From JAUUSJ01 sp964439395 (GTDB lineage Bacteria; Bacillota; Clostridia; Lachnospirales; Lachnospiraceae): a DNA stretch of 31,880 nucleotides. Position numbers and translations under genes: made by a program. Each line of letters begins with the position of its first letter. The first letter of the stretch is position 1. Below are positions 16,008-23,830 of this stretch, piece after piece. The notes beneath the pieces are model-generated. The model ran no database searches. It was not told where the DNA came from and worked only from the letters and a program-made list of their open reading frames with translations. The DNA is taken from positions 1 through 31,880 of the forward strand of contig CAYTNV010000035.1 of NCBI GenBank assembly GCA_964439395.1, in the 5' to 3' direction.

Positions 16008-18263
16008 TTATCTTCTTGGCTTTGTTCCCTTTGCATCCCGACTATTTTCTTTTAATTTTCCAAAGACAAGCTCTTTTTCCTTATATACAATCGATTCCAC
16101 GCCATCTATCTGTGGCAAATATACAGCTCTCACTTCATCATCTCCTGCAAGCTTCATTGCACGAATTCCAAGTGCCGCCCTTTTCTTCTTGGAAATCTCT
16201 TCCATTTTAAATTTTAAGAAATATCCACTGTCCGTCTGCAAAACAATCTGATCCGTACTCTCAATTGATCGATTCAATTTTTTAACCATAACTAATTTAT
16301 CATCCCCGCCAAGCTTTGTCGCCGCCATCGTTCTCTTTACAACATCAAACTCTGTCGCATCAACAATTTTAACGAGCGCCTTCCTCGTCACAAAAAGAAG
16401 TTCTCTCTCATCCAAGTCCACGAGTGGTATTAGAGATAAAATTGTCTCTTTCGCACTGTCATAATTACAAAGATGATCAAGTAATACTCCTTTTTCTCGA
16501 AATCTTCCAATCGGCACATCGAGCATCTTTACAGTATGCATCATACCGTTATCCGTAAATACACCAAGCTTATCGAGATTTGTACAAAAGACTTGATACT
16601 TATATTCCTTCTCAATCGCCTCTTTATTTCTATCATAAGTTGCCATATCAACCGCCTTAGAATATCCAAAACGATCCATCAAAAAGACGACATTTTGCTC
16701 TTCAATCGGAATTTCCTCTAAAACAATCTTCTCACCATTTTCTAGCGCAGTCTTTCTCTCAAATCCGTATTCTTTATTGATTTTATTTAATTCTTTTATA
16801 ATAACATGATCCATTGCGGATTTTTTCGATAAAATCTCCTCATATTGTGAAATTTTTTTCAATAAATCTTCATATTCCCTTTTTAGTGTAAGAATCTCTA
16901 ATCCAATGAGCTTTGATAGACGAAGCTCCAAAATTGCCGTCGCCTGTCTTTGACTAAAGCGAAGCTTACTTGCTTCTTTTTCTGATTTCTTTGTCCTAAA
17001 TTTAATATTCTCTGTATTACCTTCTACTAAACATTTTTTCACTTGAGCAAGATTTTTGCTCCCCCTTATAATCTCAATAATCAAATCAATCCTATCACAG
17101 GCGTAAATTAATCCCTCTTTTATTTCCTTTTGTTCGTTTGCTTTTTGTAATAAATTCTCATATTTTCTTTTCTGAATCTCATACTGAAATTCTAAGTGAT
17201 AAGAAATAATCTGTTTTAGACTTAATGTTTCTGGTCGTCCATTTGCGATAGCAAGCATATTTACGCCAAAGGTATCCTCCAACTTCGTCTTTTTATAAAG
17301 CAGTTTTTCCAATCGATCTATATCTGCATTTTTTCGAAGCTCCAATACAATTCTCATTCCTTCTTTTGAAGATTCATTCGACACATCGATAATATCTGTT
17401 GTCTGCTTTGTCTCAATAAGATTAAAAATATCTGATATGAATTTAGAAATATTAGCTCCAACCATAGTATAAGGAATCTCACTAATAATTAATCTATCTT
17501 TCTCGCTTCGTTTTTTCCCTTTTTCAATCTCCACTTTTCCGCGAAGTTTTATCTTTCCACTTCCACTCTCATAAATAGAGAGCAATTCCTTTTGATTTAC
17601 TACAATTCCACCTGTCGGGAAATCTGGTCCTTTCACATAACTCATCAATTCTTTCGTCGTAATCTCTGGATTTTTAATACATGCCTTCATACCATCAATT
17701 ACTTCTGTCAAATTATGAGGCGGGATACTTGTTGTCATACCAACTGCGATTCCCTCTGCTCCATTAATTAAGAGATTAGGCACGCGGACTGGAAGCACAA
17801 TCGGCTCCCTCTCCGTCTCATCAAAATTTGGCATAAAATCTACAATATTTTTATCTAAGTCTGCCAAATAGACATCTTTTGTAAACTTTTGTAGTTTTGC
17901 TTCTGTATAACGCATGGCTGCTGCTCCATCCCCCTCAATAGAGCCAAAATTTCCATGTCCGTCCACAAGGGGCATTCCTTTCTTAAAATCCTGTTCCATC
18001 ACAACAAGTGCCTCATAGATAGAACTATCACCATGTGGATGATATTTACCCATCGTATCTCCGACAATACGCGCAGACTTTCTATGTGGCTTATCTGGCG
18101 ATAATCCAAGCTCCTCCATTGCATAGAGCACTCTTCTTTGCACTGGCTTTAAACCATCTCTCACATCTGGAAGGGCTCGCTGACAGATAACACTCATCGC
18201 ATAGTCAATATATGATTTTTGCATTAACTCCGAAAACTCGGCTTTTATAATCTGTTCTGACAT
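16008..18263 (-). CDS. parC: Topoisomerase IV-type subunit A (ParC/GyrA family)
   Basis: DNA cleavage-religation subunit of a type IIA topoisomerase, expected to decatenate daughter chromosomes with ParE. The 751 residues are shorter than most GyrA. The quinolone-region segment HPHGDSSIYEA is at 75-85 with Ser80/Ser81. The catalytic tyrosine is Y119 in AAMRYTEAKL. A tower and coiled coil follow, then a C-terminal beta-pinwheel region. I do not see a canonical GyrA box (QRRGGKG) in that region, which argues for ParC rather than GyrA. It starts 23 bp after parE, with AGGAAGAG upstream. A second gyrase pair would be expected elsewhere in the genome. Confidence 0.88.
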   Translation of the reverse strand: MSEQIIKAEFSELMQKSYIDYAMSVICQRALPDVRDGLKPVQRRVLYAMEELGLSPDKPHRKSARIVGDTMGKYHPHGDSSIYEALVVMEQDFKKGMPLVDGHGNFGSIEGDGAAAMRYTEAKLQKFTKDVYLADLDKNIVDFMPNFDETEREPIVLPVRVPNLLINGAEGIAVGMTTSIPPHNLTEVIDGMKACIKNPEITTKELMSYVKGPDFPTGGIVVNQKELLSIYESGSGKIKLRGKVEIEKGKKRSEKDRLIISEIPYTMVGANISKFISDIFNLIETKQTTDIIDVSNESSKEGMRIVLELRKNADIDRLEKLLYKKTKLEDTFGVNMLAIANGRPETLSLKQIISYHLEFQYEIQKRKYENLLQKANEQKEIKEGLIYACDRIDLIIEIIRGSKNLAQVKKCLVEGNTENIKFRTKKSEKEASKLRFSQRQATAILELRLSKLIGLEILTLKREYEDLLKKISQYEEILSKKSAMDHVIIKELNKINKEYGFERKTALENGEKIVLEEIPIEEQNVVFLMDRFGYSKAVDMATYDRNKEAIEKEYKYQVFCTNLDKLGVFTDNGMMHTVKMLDVPIGRFREKGVLLDHLCNYDSAKETILSLIPLVDLDERELLFVTRKALVKIVDATEFDVVKRTMAATKLGGDDKLVMVKKLNRSIESTDQIVLQTDSGYFLKFKMEEISKKKRAALGIRAMKLAGDDEVRAVYLPQIDGVESIVYKEKELVFGKLKENSRDAKGTKPRR

Positions 18264-18286
18264 TTTCTCTTCCTCTTCCTAACTTC

Positions 18287-20209
18287 CTAAAAATCTAAAT
18301 CTGCTTCCTTTGCATGTTTATAAATAAATTCTCTTCTCGGTGGAACCTCACTTCCCATCAACATAGAGGTCACATAAGATGCCATCTTTGCATCCTCAAT
18401 CTCCACCTGCTTTAATAATCTCGTCTCTGGATTTAGAGTTGTCTCCCAAAGCTGCTCGGCATCCATCTCTCCAAGACCTTTAAAACGCTGCAAGAAAAAA
18501 TCCCCCTTATGATTCTTTCGGTATCTAGCAAGCTCCTTATCATCATATAAATATTCTTCCTTTCCTCTCTTTGGAATTACTTTATAGAGAGGAGGCATTG
18601 CCAAATATACATGTCCATGACTAATCAAGTCTGGCATAAAACGATAGAAAAATGTAAGAAGAAGCGTCGCAATATGCGCTCCATCCACATCGGCATCTGT
18701 CATAATAATAATCTTATGATAACGAAGCTTTGCCAAATCGAAATCATTCCCATAGCCTTCTGAAAATCCACATCCAAATGTATGAATCATTGTCTTAATC
18801 TCAGCGTTTGCCAAAACCTTATCCATCGTCGCTTTTTCCACATTCAAAATCTTTCCTCGAATTGGAAGAATAGCCTGTGTCTTTCGGTTTCTAGCTGTCT
18901 TGGCAGAGCCGCCAGCGGAATCTCCCTCGACGATAAAAATCTCACAACATTCTGGATTTTTCGATTCACAGTTTGCCAATTTTCCGTTCGTATCACAGGA
19001 AAACTTTGGTTTTGAGAGCATATTCGTCTTTGCTTTTTCTTCTGCTTTTCGGATTTTGGCAGATTTCTCCGCACAAGATAAAACCGTTTTTAATATATCG
19101 ACATGTTTATCGAAAAAAAGAGTTACCTCTTCCCCCGCTACTTCATTTACAGCCTTTCCTGCATCTGGATTATCTAATTTAGTTTTTGTCTGTCCCTCAA
19201 ATCTAGGATCTGTATGCTTAATAGAAATAATTGCTGTCATTCCATTTCGCACATCTGCCCCCGTAAAATTAGTATCTTTCTCCTTCAAGATGCCAAGCTC
19301 TCTCGCATATTGATTCATAATTGTTGTAAATCTAGATTTAAATCCTGTCAAATGCGTTCCACCCTCAGCTGTATAAATATTATTACAAAATCCCAGTATA
19401 TTTTCCATAAACTCGTCCGTATACTGGAAAGATATTTCAACTTCAATATCATCCATTTTTCTCTTGCAGTAAAACGGCTCTAAGAGAGTTTTCTTTCCTC
19501 TATTTAAATCTTCCACATACGCCACGATTCCTTTTGGCTCTTTAAAGAGAACAACTTCTTCTTCATCCTTTCGCTCATTTTTAAATAAAATCTCAAGCTC
19601 TGGATTTAGATAGGCTGTCTCATGAAGACGATTTTTAATAACTTCCGCCTTAAAATACGTCTTTTCAAAAATGCTGTCATCTGGTAAAAATGTGACTTCT
19701 GTTCCTGTTTTTTTCTTTGGACATGTTCCAATTACCTCAAGCGGAGAAATCGGTTTTCCAATCTCATACATCTGTTCATAAATTTGTCCATTCTGATAAA
19801 CTTTTACTTCAAGCCATTTAGACAAAGCATTTACGACAGAAGCACCTACTCCGTGAAGTCCACCAGATATTTTATATCCTCCAGTTCCAAACTTACCACC
19901 CGCATGAAGCACAGTAAATACTACCTCCACTGCTGGAATTCCCGCCTTTTCATTTATCCCAACTGGGATTCCTCGTCCATTATCTAAAATAGTTACCGTT
20001 CCATCTTCCTTTAAAGTCACCTCTATATGATCGCAGTGACCTGCTAAATGCTCATCTACTGCGTTATCTACGATTTCATAGATTAAATGATGCAATCCCT
20101 TCGTGGATACACTTCCAATATACATTCCAGGACGCTTTCTCACCGCCTCAAGCCCTTCTAGAATATATATGCTATTCGCATCATAGGTTTGATTTGCCAC
20201 AATATTCAT
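18287..20209 (-). CDS. parE: Topoisomerase IV-type subunit B (ParE/GyrB family)
   Basis: ATPase subunit partnering the ParC-like protein. The GHKL domain has E45 in YEIVDNAVDE, D76 in LDNGRG, and the lid GGLHGVGASVVNALS (116-130). The transducer precedes a TOPRIM domain with EGDSAGGSAK (E428) and the metal aspartates in TDADVDGAH (505-512). QRFKGLGEMDAEQLWETTLN and the C-terminus are complete at 640 residues. The annotated ATG directly abuts GAGAGG, leaving no spacing; the GTG three codons in (20198-20200) has that site 9 bases upstream and may be the true start. It is 23 bp after the YdcF-like gene and 23 bp before parC, so one operon is likely. Confidence 0.9.
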   Translation of the reverse strand: MNIVANQTYDANSIYILEGLEAVRKRPGMYIGSVSTKGLHHLIYEIVDNAVDEHLAGHCDHIEVTLKEDGTVTILDNGRGIPVGINEKAGIPAVEVVFTVLHAGGKFGTGGYKISGGLHGVGASVVNALSKWLEVKVYQNGQIYEQMYEIGKPISPLEVIGTCPKKKTGTEVTFLPDDSIFEKTYFKAEVIKNRLHETAYLNPELEILFKNERKDEEEVVLFKEPKGIVAYVEDLNRGKKTLLEPFYCKRKMDDIEVEISFQYTDEFMENILGFCNNIYTAEGGTHLTGFKSRFTTIMNQYARELGILKEKDTNFTGADVRNGMTAIISIKHTDPRFEGQTKTKLDNPDAGKAVNEVAGEEVTLFFDKHVDILKTVLSCAEKSAKIRKAEEKAKTNMLSKPKFSCDTNGKLANCESKNPECCEIFIVEGDSAGGSAKTARNRKTQAILPIRGKILNVEKATMDKVLANAEIKTMIHTFGCGFSEGYGNDFDLAKLRYHKIIIMTDADVDGAHIATLLLTFFYRFMPDLISHGHVYLAMPPLYKVIPKRGKEEYLYDDKELARYRKNHKGDFFLQRFKGLGEMDAEQLWETTLNPETRLLKQVEIEDAKMASYVTSMLMGSEVPPRREFIYKHAKEADLDF

Positions 20210-20232
20210 CCTCTCTATTCTGATTTTCTATT

Positions 20233-20982
20233 TTAACTAATCCAGTACTTTATCCAAGCAAAAATTTCCCTTGTATAATAATGTAGTATAAGAAGCGGCT
20301 CACTTTTGGCACCGAGACCATAGACTCTGCTAAACCCATTCTCTGCTGCCATCACCATCCCTCTCCACACATGAAACTCACTGCTCACAATTAAAACTGG
20401 CTCCTTCTTATTTTCAATCCATCTCTTACTAAACTTCACATTTTCCCCTGTCGTGCGAGATTTATCTTCTAAAATCAAGCGATTCTCCGGGATTCCCTTC
20501 TCTATTAGCAGTTTCTGCATACAAAGAGCCTCGCTAATAAACTCTCCTTCTCCTTTTCCGCCTGATAAAATCGCAATCGTATTTTCATTTCTCGCCAAAT
20601 ATTCATACGCTTTATTCACTCTTCGTTTTAACGTTCTCGTCGGTGTCTTTCCCTTTACCCTAGCTCCAAGCACAATCATAAATGGAATATAATCAATGGG
20701 TATTGCATTTCCTTTTTTCCTAAGAAACGAGTACATTATTACATAAAATACAAAGAATACTATAATAAAAAAAAGTGAAGCTCCCTCTATCATATGAATA
20801 AACGGAAAATTTCTCTTATCTAAAAAATTGATTAATACTCCCAGGACGAAATTTCCTATCGACAAAATTAACCAAAATATAGAAAAGTTAAGTGAAATTC
20901 CTGCATACATCACTATCGTGATATAATAGAAAATACTAAAAAACATCATTCCCCAAAGTATCGTTTCTAATACTTCTAACAT
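20233..20982 (-). CDS. YdcF/ElyC family (DUF218) membrane protein
   Basis: About four membrane helices occupy residues 1-95 and a cytoplasmic or extracytoplasmic DUF218 domain follows. The domain shows MIVLGARVKGKTPTRTLKRR, AILSGGKGEGEFISEA, LILEDKSRTTGENVKFS and LIVSSEFHVWRGMVMA, the conserved set of YdcF, SanA and ElyC relatives. These are linked to envelope maintenance in Escherichia coli, but the reaction is not firmly known. I place the start at the ATG at 20980-20982: the sequence ATGGAGGATAGAATG means an ATG four codons earlier overlaps the ribosome site for this one. It leads parE and parC. Confidence 0.85.
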   Translation of the reverse strand: MLEVLETILWGMMFFSIFYYITIVMYAGISLNFSIFWLILSIGNFVLGVLINFLDKRNFPFIHMIEGASLFFIIVFFVFYVIMYSFLRKKGNAIPIDYIPFMIVLGARVKGKTPTRTLKRRVNKAYEYLARNENTIAILSGGKGEGEFISEALCMQKLLIEKGIPENRLILEDKSRTTGENVKFSKRWIENKKEPVLIVSSEFHVWRGMVMAAENGFSRVYGLGAKSEPLLILHYYTREIFAWIKYWIS

Positions 20983-21049
20983 TCTATCCTCCATAACATT
21001 CCATCTTTAAGTTATCATTCTACAGTTTTATTATTTGGTACAAACATCA

Positions 21050-21091
21050 AAAGGTCATGCATTTCATGCTTGCATGAAAAAGCATGACTTT
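21050..21091. repeat. Long two-tier hairpin between murF and the ydcF-like gene
   Basis: The outer arms AAAGGTCATGC and GCATGACTTT pair with one bulged G. The inner arms TTTCATGC (21062-21069) and GCATGAAA (21072-21079) are perfect. On the minus strand the tail is only TTTTGATG, so it is a weak terminator candidate for murF. A second imperfect stem, CTATTGTA/TACAACAG, lies closer to murF, in 21130-21180. It could instead be a dispersed repeat. Confidence 0.55.
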
Positions 21092-21208
21092 GAGACACAC
21101 AAAACATCTTCCCTGATAAGGGTTTTCATAGTAAAGCAAGAGAGACTGTTGTATATTATTCTTATTATTACAATAGCCCCTCCTATTCTCTTTATTCACA
21201 ACTGTATT

Positions 21209-22579
21209 TTATTTTGACAATTCTTCTTTGATGCGATTTGCAACTTCTTTTAGTTTCATTCCATTTGAGCCTTTTAACAAAATCGTGTCTCCATTTTTAA
21301 GATTTGCCTTCACCTGTTCAAATACTTCCTCTCTATCCTTGCATAAAATACATATCGTCTTATTTTGACTATCTTGAATTGCCTGCAAAATATAAGGTGC
21401 CAAATCGCCATATGCGATAACCATATCGATAGGCTTAGCAGCAATAAATTCTCCCACCTCATAGTGGAACTGTTTTTCTCTCTCTCCAAGCTCTAACATA
21501 TCTGCCAATACAGCAATCTTCTTTCCCTTGCCATCAATATTAGCGAGTACATTTGTCGCAGCCTTCATAGAATCTGGACTTGCATTATAAGTATCATCAA
21601 TCATTGTGAAATATTCAAATTTTGTAATCTGTTGTCTCTGTCCGCTAAAAGTAAGTAAACTCTTAACTGCCCCCTCCATATCAATTCCCATCTGGTCTGC
21701 AATTCCAAGTGCAGCTAAGGCATTTTGAATATTATGTTCGCCAAGCATATTGAGAGTTACCTCGTATTTTTTTCCACGACAAATAAAATCAAACTTACTC
21801 TGCCCATCCACAATCTGAATATTTTCTGCACGGTAATCGCAGTCCTTATCTACTCCATAAAACCACGCCGCCTCCTGCAAATTGCCACGGTATTTCGCCA
21901 AAAACGGATCATCACCATTTAAGAAAATCATCCCATCCTCTTTTAGACCTTTTCTAATATCCATCTTCTCAAGACAAATATTTTCTTGTGTCTTAAGCTG
22001 CTCGATATGAGAAACTCCGATTACAGTCACAACAGCGATATTTGGACGAATCATAGTCGTCAAAGTCTCAATCTGACCTCTCTCGCTCATGCCTATCTCT
22101 AAAACAGCAACCTCATCCTCTTTTTTCATTTGAGATAAAGTAAGCGGCACACCAATCTGACTATTTTGATTGCCAGGAGTCTGGAATACTCTAAGACTAC
22201 TTGCAAGAACATGCGCAATCATCTCTCTTGTCGTTGTCTTTCCAACGCTTCCAGTTACTGCCACAACTGGCAAATCCATCTTATTACGATAAAAAGTTCC
22301 AATCTTTTGCATCGCCTTCACTGTGTCGTCTACGCGAATAACTGGCTTGTCCAAGTTCATCTCATCATGTTCGCTCGTCAAAGCTGCTCCATTTAATTGT
22401 ATTGCATTAAGAAGAAATTTATGAGCATCCACTTTTTCCCCGATAATCGGCACAAATAGACTATCCTCATCTCCAATTCTAGAATCGATAGAAAATTTCT
22501 TAATCTCTTTATTCTCATCTCCACATAGGAGCTTTCCTCCAGTTACTTTTATTATATCTTTTATCGTTATATTTTCCAT
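21209..22579 (-). CDS. murF: UDP-N-acetylmuramoyl-tripeptide--D-alanyl-D-alanine ligase
   Basis: Adds D-Ala-D-Ala to UDP-MurNAc-tripeptide, the last cytoplasmic step of peptidoglycan precursor synthesis. The Mur ligase order is intact over 456 residues. The N-terminal domain has FSIDSR and LFVPIIGEKVDAHKF. The P-loop is TGSVGKTTT (109-117), followed by the MurF-typical GNQNSQIGVPLTL. LEIGMSERGQIE and the central ATPase residues come next, and the C-terminal domain starts around DDTYNASPDSMKAA. AGGAG is 6 bases before the ATG. It stands alone here, away from other division and cell-wall genes, and divergent from the amidase. Confidence 0.96.
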   Translation of the reverse strand: MENITIKDIIKVTGGKLLCGDENKEIKKFSIDSRIGDEDSLFVPIIGEKVDAHKFLLNAIQLNGAALTSEHDEMNLDKPVIRVDDTVKAMQKIGTFYRNKMDLPVVAVTGSVGKTTTREMIAHVLASSLRVFQTPGNQNSQIGVPLTLSQMKKEDEVAVLEIGMSERGQIETLTTMIRPNIAVVTVIGVSHIEQLKTQENICLEKMDIRKGLKEDGMIFLNGDDPFLAKYRGNLQEAAWFYGVDKDCDYRAENIQIVDGQSKFDFICRGKKYEVTLNMLGEHNIQNALAALGIADQMGIDMEGAVKSLLTFSGQRQQITKFEYFTMIDDTYNASPDSMKAATNVLANIDGKGKKIAVLADMLELGEREKQFHYEVGEFIAAKPIDMVIAYGDLAPYILQAIQDSQNKTICILCKDREEVFEQVKANLKNGDTILLKGSNGMKLKEVANRIKEELSK

Positions 22580-22608
22580 ACTATTCTCCTAACTTTTGTG
22601 AATTTTAC

Positions 22609-22864
22609 TTCAAGCAAATATATCTTTTTTGCTTTGACTCTCCATATCAAACAGACCGACAAATTCATACAAAATACTCCCACCGCTTACGCTTTACTTA
22701 GAAATGAGAGTTCTTTGCTTTTATCAGCATTACTTGATAATAAATAAATTGCCATAAGTCTTATGCAGTGTCCACAAGCTTAAAATCGTACTCTTGTTTG
22801 TTCTTTTTATTTCCATCTCCTAGGCTACCATATCTTTCCATAAAATTCAAGTGAATATATCTTT
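22609..22864. repeat. Direct-repeat-flanked intergenic segment between murF and the amidase
   Basis: TTCAAGCAAATATATCTTT (22609-22627) and TTCAAGTGAATATATCTTT (22846-22864) match at 17 of 19 positions and bracket about 220 bp. Inside is a stem AGCAAA/TTTGCT near one end and several short open frames, including a 26-codon minus frame at 22761-22841 without a usable ribosome site. No real gene is supported in 22580-22952. The segment may be a dispersed repeat or the remnant of an inserted element. Confidence 0.45.
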
Positions 22865-22893
22865 CATTTTTTATACAGAGCAGACAGGATAGC

Positions 22894-22921
22894 ACAATAA
22901 AATAAATTCCTACATACACTA
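22894..22921 (+). promoter_or_regulatory. Sigma-K-like mother-cell promoter of the amidase
   Basis: ACA at 22894-22896, a 16-base spacer and CATACACTA at 22913-22921 match the Bacillus sigma-K pattern (AC, 16-17 bases, CATAnnnTA). Transcription would begin near 22928, about 25 bases before the ATG. No competing sigma-A promoter is evident. Confidence 0.6.
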
Positions 22922-22952
22922 ATAGAGAAAATCAAAAAAATAGGTGAAGAAT

Positions 22953-23732
22953 ATGGCAAAAGTTGTGCTAGATGCAGGACATGGCGGAAGCAATCCTGGC
23001 GCAGTATATAAAGGCAGAAGAGAAAAGGATGATGTATTAAAGCTCACGTTGGCGATAGGGGAAATTTTAAGAGATAATGGTATAGATGTCGTATACACAA
23101 GAACAGATGATCGTTTTGACTCCCCCCTCCAAAAAGCAAACATCGCTAACGCCAGTGGTGCAGATTTATTTGTATCACTTCATAGAAATTCTAGTCCAAT
23201 GCCTGACCAATATAGTGGAATCGAGACACTTGTATATGAAGATGAAGGCACGGCAGCAGAGCTTGCAAGAAATATTAATAATCAGATAAAAGAAATTGGC
23301 TGGAATGATTTAGGAGTGAACGAGAGAAAAGACTTAATTGTTCTTAGAAGAACTAATATGCCCGCTGCTCTAGTCGAAGCAGGCTTTATTAATACGGACG
23401 CAGACAATGAAAAATTTGACCAAGATTTTAATGAGCTGTCTAACGCTATTGCAACTGGAATTTTAGAAACAGTTGACCAACTAAACGCTTCGAGTAAGCA
23501 GACAGATACGTACCGCGTTCAAATTGGTCTATATCGCTCTCCAGGCAATGCTAGATATCAGCTAAATCGTGCGATGGAAGATGGATACGAAGGTATAATT
23601 ACACCATTTCGAGAATTTCAGGCAGTAAGACTTGGCGCATTTAATACGTTAGATGAGGCTACAAAGTTAGAAAAGGAACTGAAAATGAATGGATATGATA
23701 CGTTAGTTGTGATGGATAGTGAAAAAAATTAG
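22953..23732 (+). CDS. CwlC-like N-acetylmuramoyl-L-alanine amidase with SPOR domain
   Basis: Zinc amidase that cuts the bond between MurNAc and the stem peptide. The Amidase_3 domain (1-178) has zinc ligands H10 (DAGHGG), E24 and H77 (VSLHRNS) and catalytic E142 (VEAGFIN). The C-terminal SPOR domain (about 186-256, YRVQIGLYRSPGNARYQLNR) binds denuded glycan. There is no signal peptide. The 259-residue plan without an export signal is that of Bacillus CwlC, which acts in mother-cell lysis at the end of sporulation. The start is the ATG at 22953 with AGGTG 6 bases upstream; a GTG three codons earlier lacks a ribosome site. It is the only clear plus-strand gene here. Confidence 0.9.
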   Translation: MAKVVLDAGHGGSNPGAVYKGRREKDDVLKLTLAIGEILRDNGIDVVYTRTDDRFDSPLQKANIANASGADLFVSLHRNSSPMPDQYSGIETLVYEDEGTAAELARNINNQIKEIGWNDLGVNERKDLIVLRRTNMPAALVEAGFINTDADNEKFDQDFNELSNAIATGILETVDQLNASSKQTDTYRVQIGLYRSPGNARYQLNRAMEDGYEGIITPFREFQAVRLGAFNTLDEATKLEKELKMNGYDTLVVMDSEKN

Positions 23733-23751
23733 GTAATATAAGTTATTTAAT

Positions 23752-23800
23752 ATATTCGCAGAGTATACTGTATTTTACGCTCTGCGAATATAGATTTTAA
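23752..23800 (+). terminator. Terminator after the amidase gene
   Basis: The perfect 12-bp arms ATATTCGCAGAG (23752-23763) and CTCTGCGAATAT (23780-23791) are followed on the plus strand by AGATTTT. It lies 20 bp past the amidase stop and 30 bp from the end of the convergent lctP, so it may stop both. Confidence 0.7.
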
Positions 23801-23830
23801 AGCGGTGGAGTTTAGGACAGACATAAAAAA

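Noticed and set aside
18900..19313. 137-residue plus-strand frame inside parE
   Set aside because: It lies antisense within a well-supported gene and shows no domain or ribosome site; other long antisense frames (for example 3154-3492, 25737-26156 and 23805-24152) fail the same way.
16008..20209. DNA gyrase pair gyrA/gyrB
   Set aside because: Possible, but the A subunit is short and I see no GyrA box, so topoisomerase IV is preferred. A genome with another pair near dnaA would settle it.
22761..22841. 26-residue minus-strand peptide before murF
   Set aside because: No ribosome site and no recognised family; it lies inside the repeat-bounded block, so it is probably chance or a remnant.
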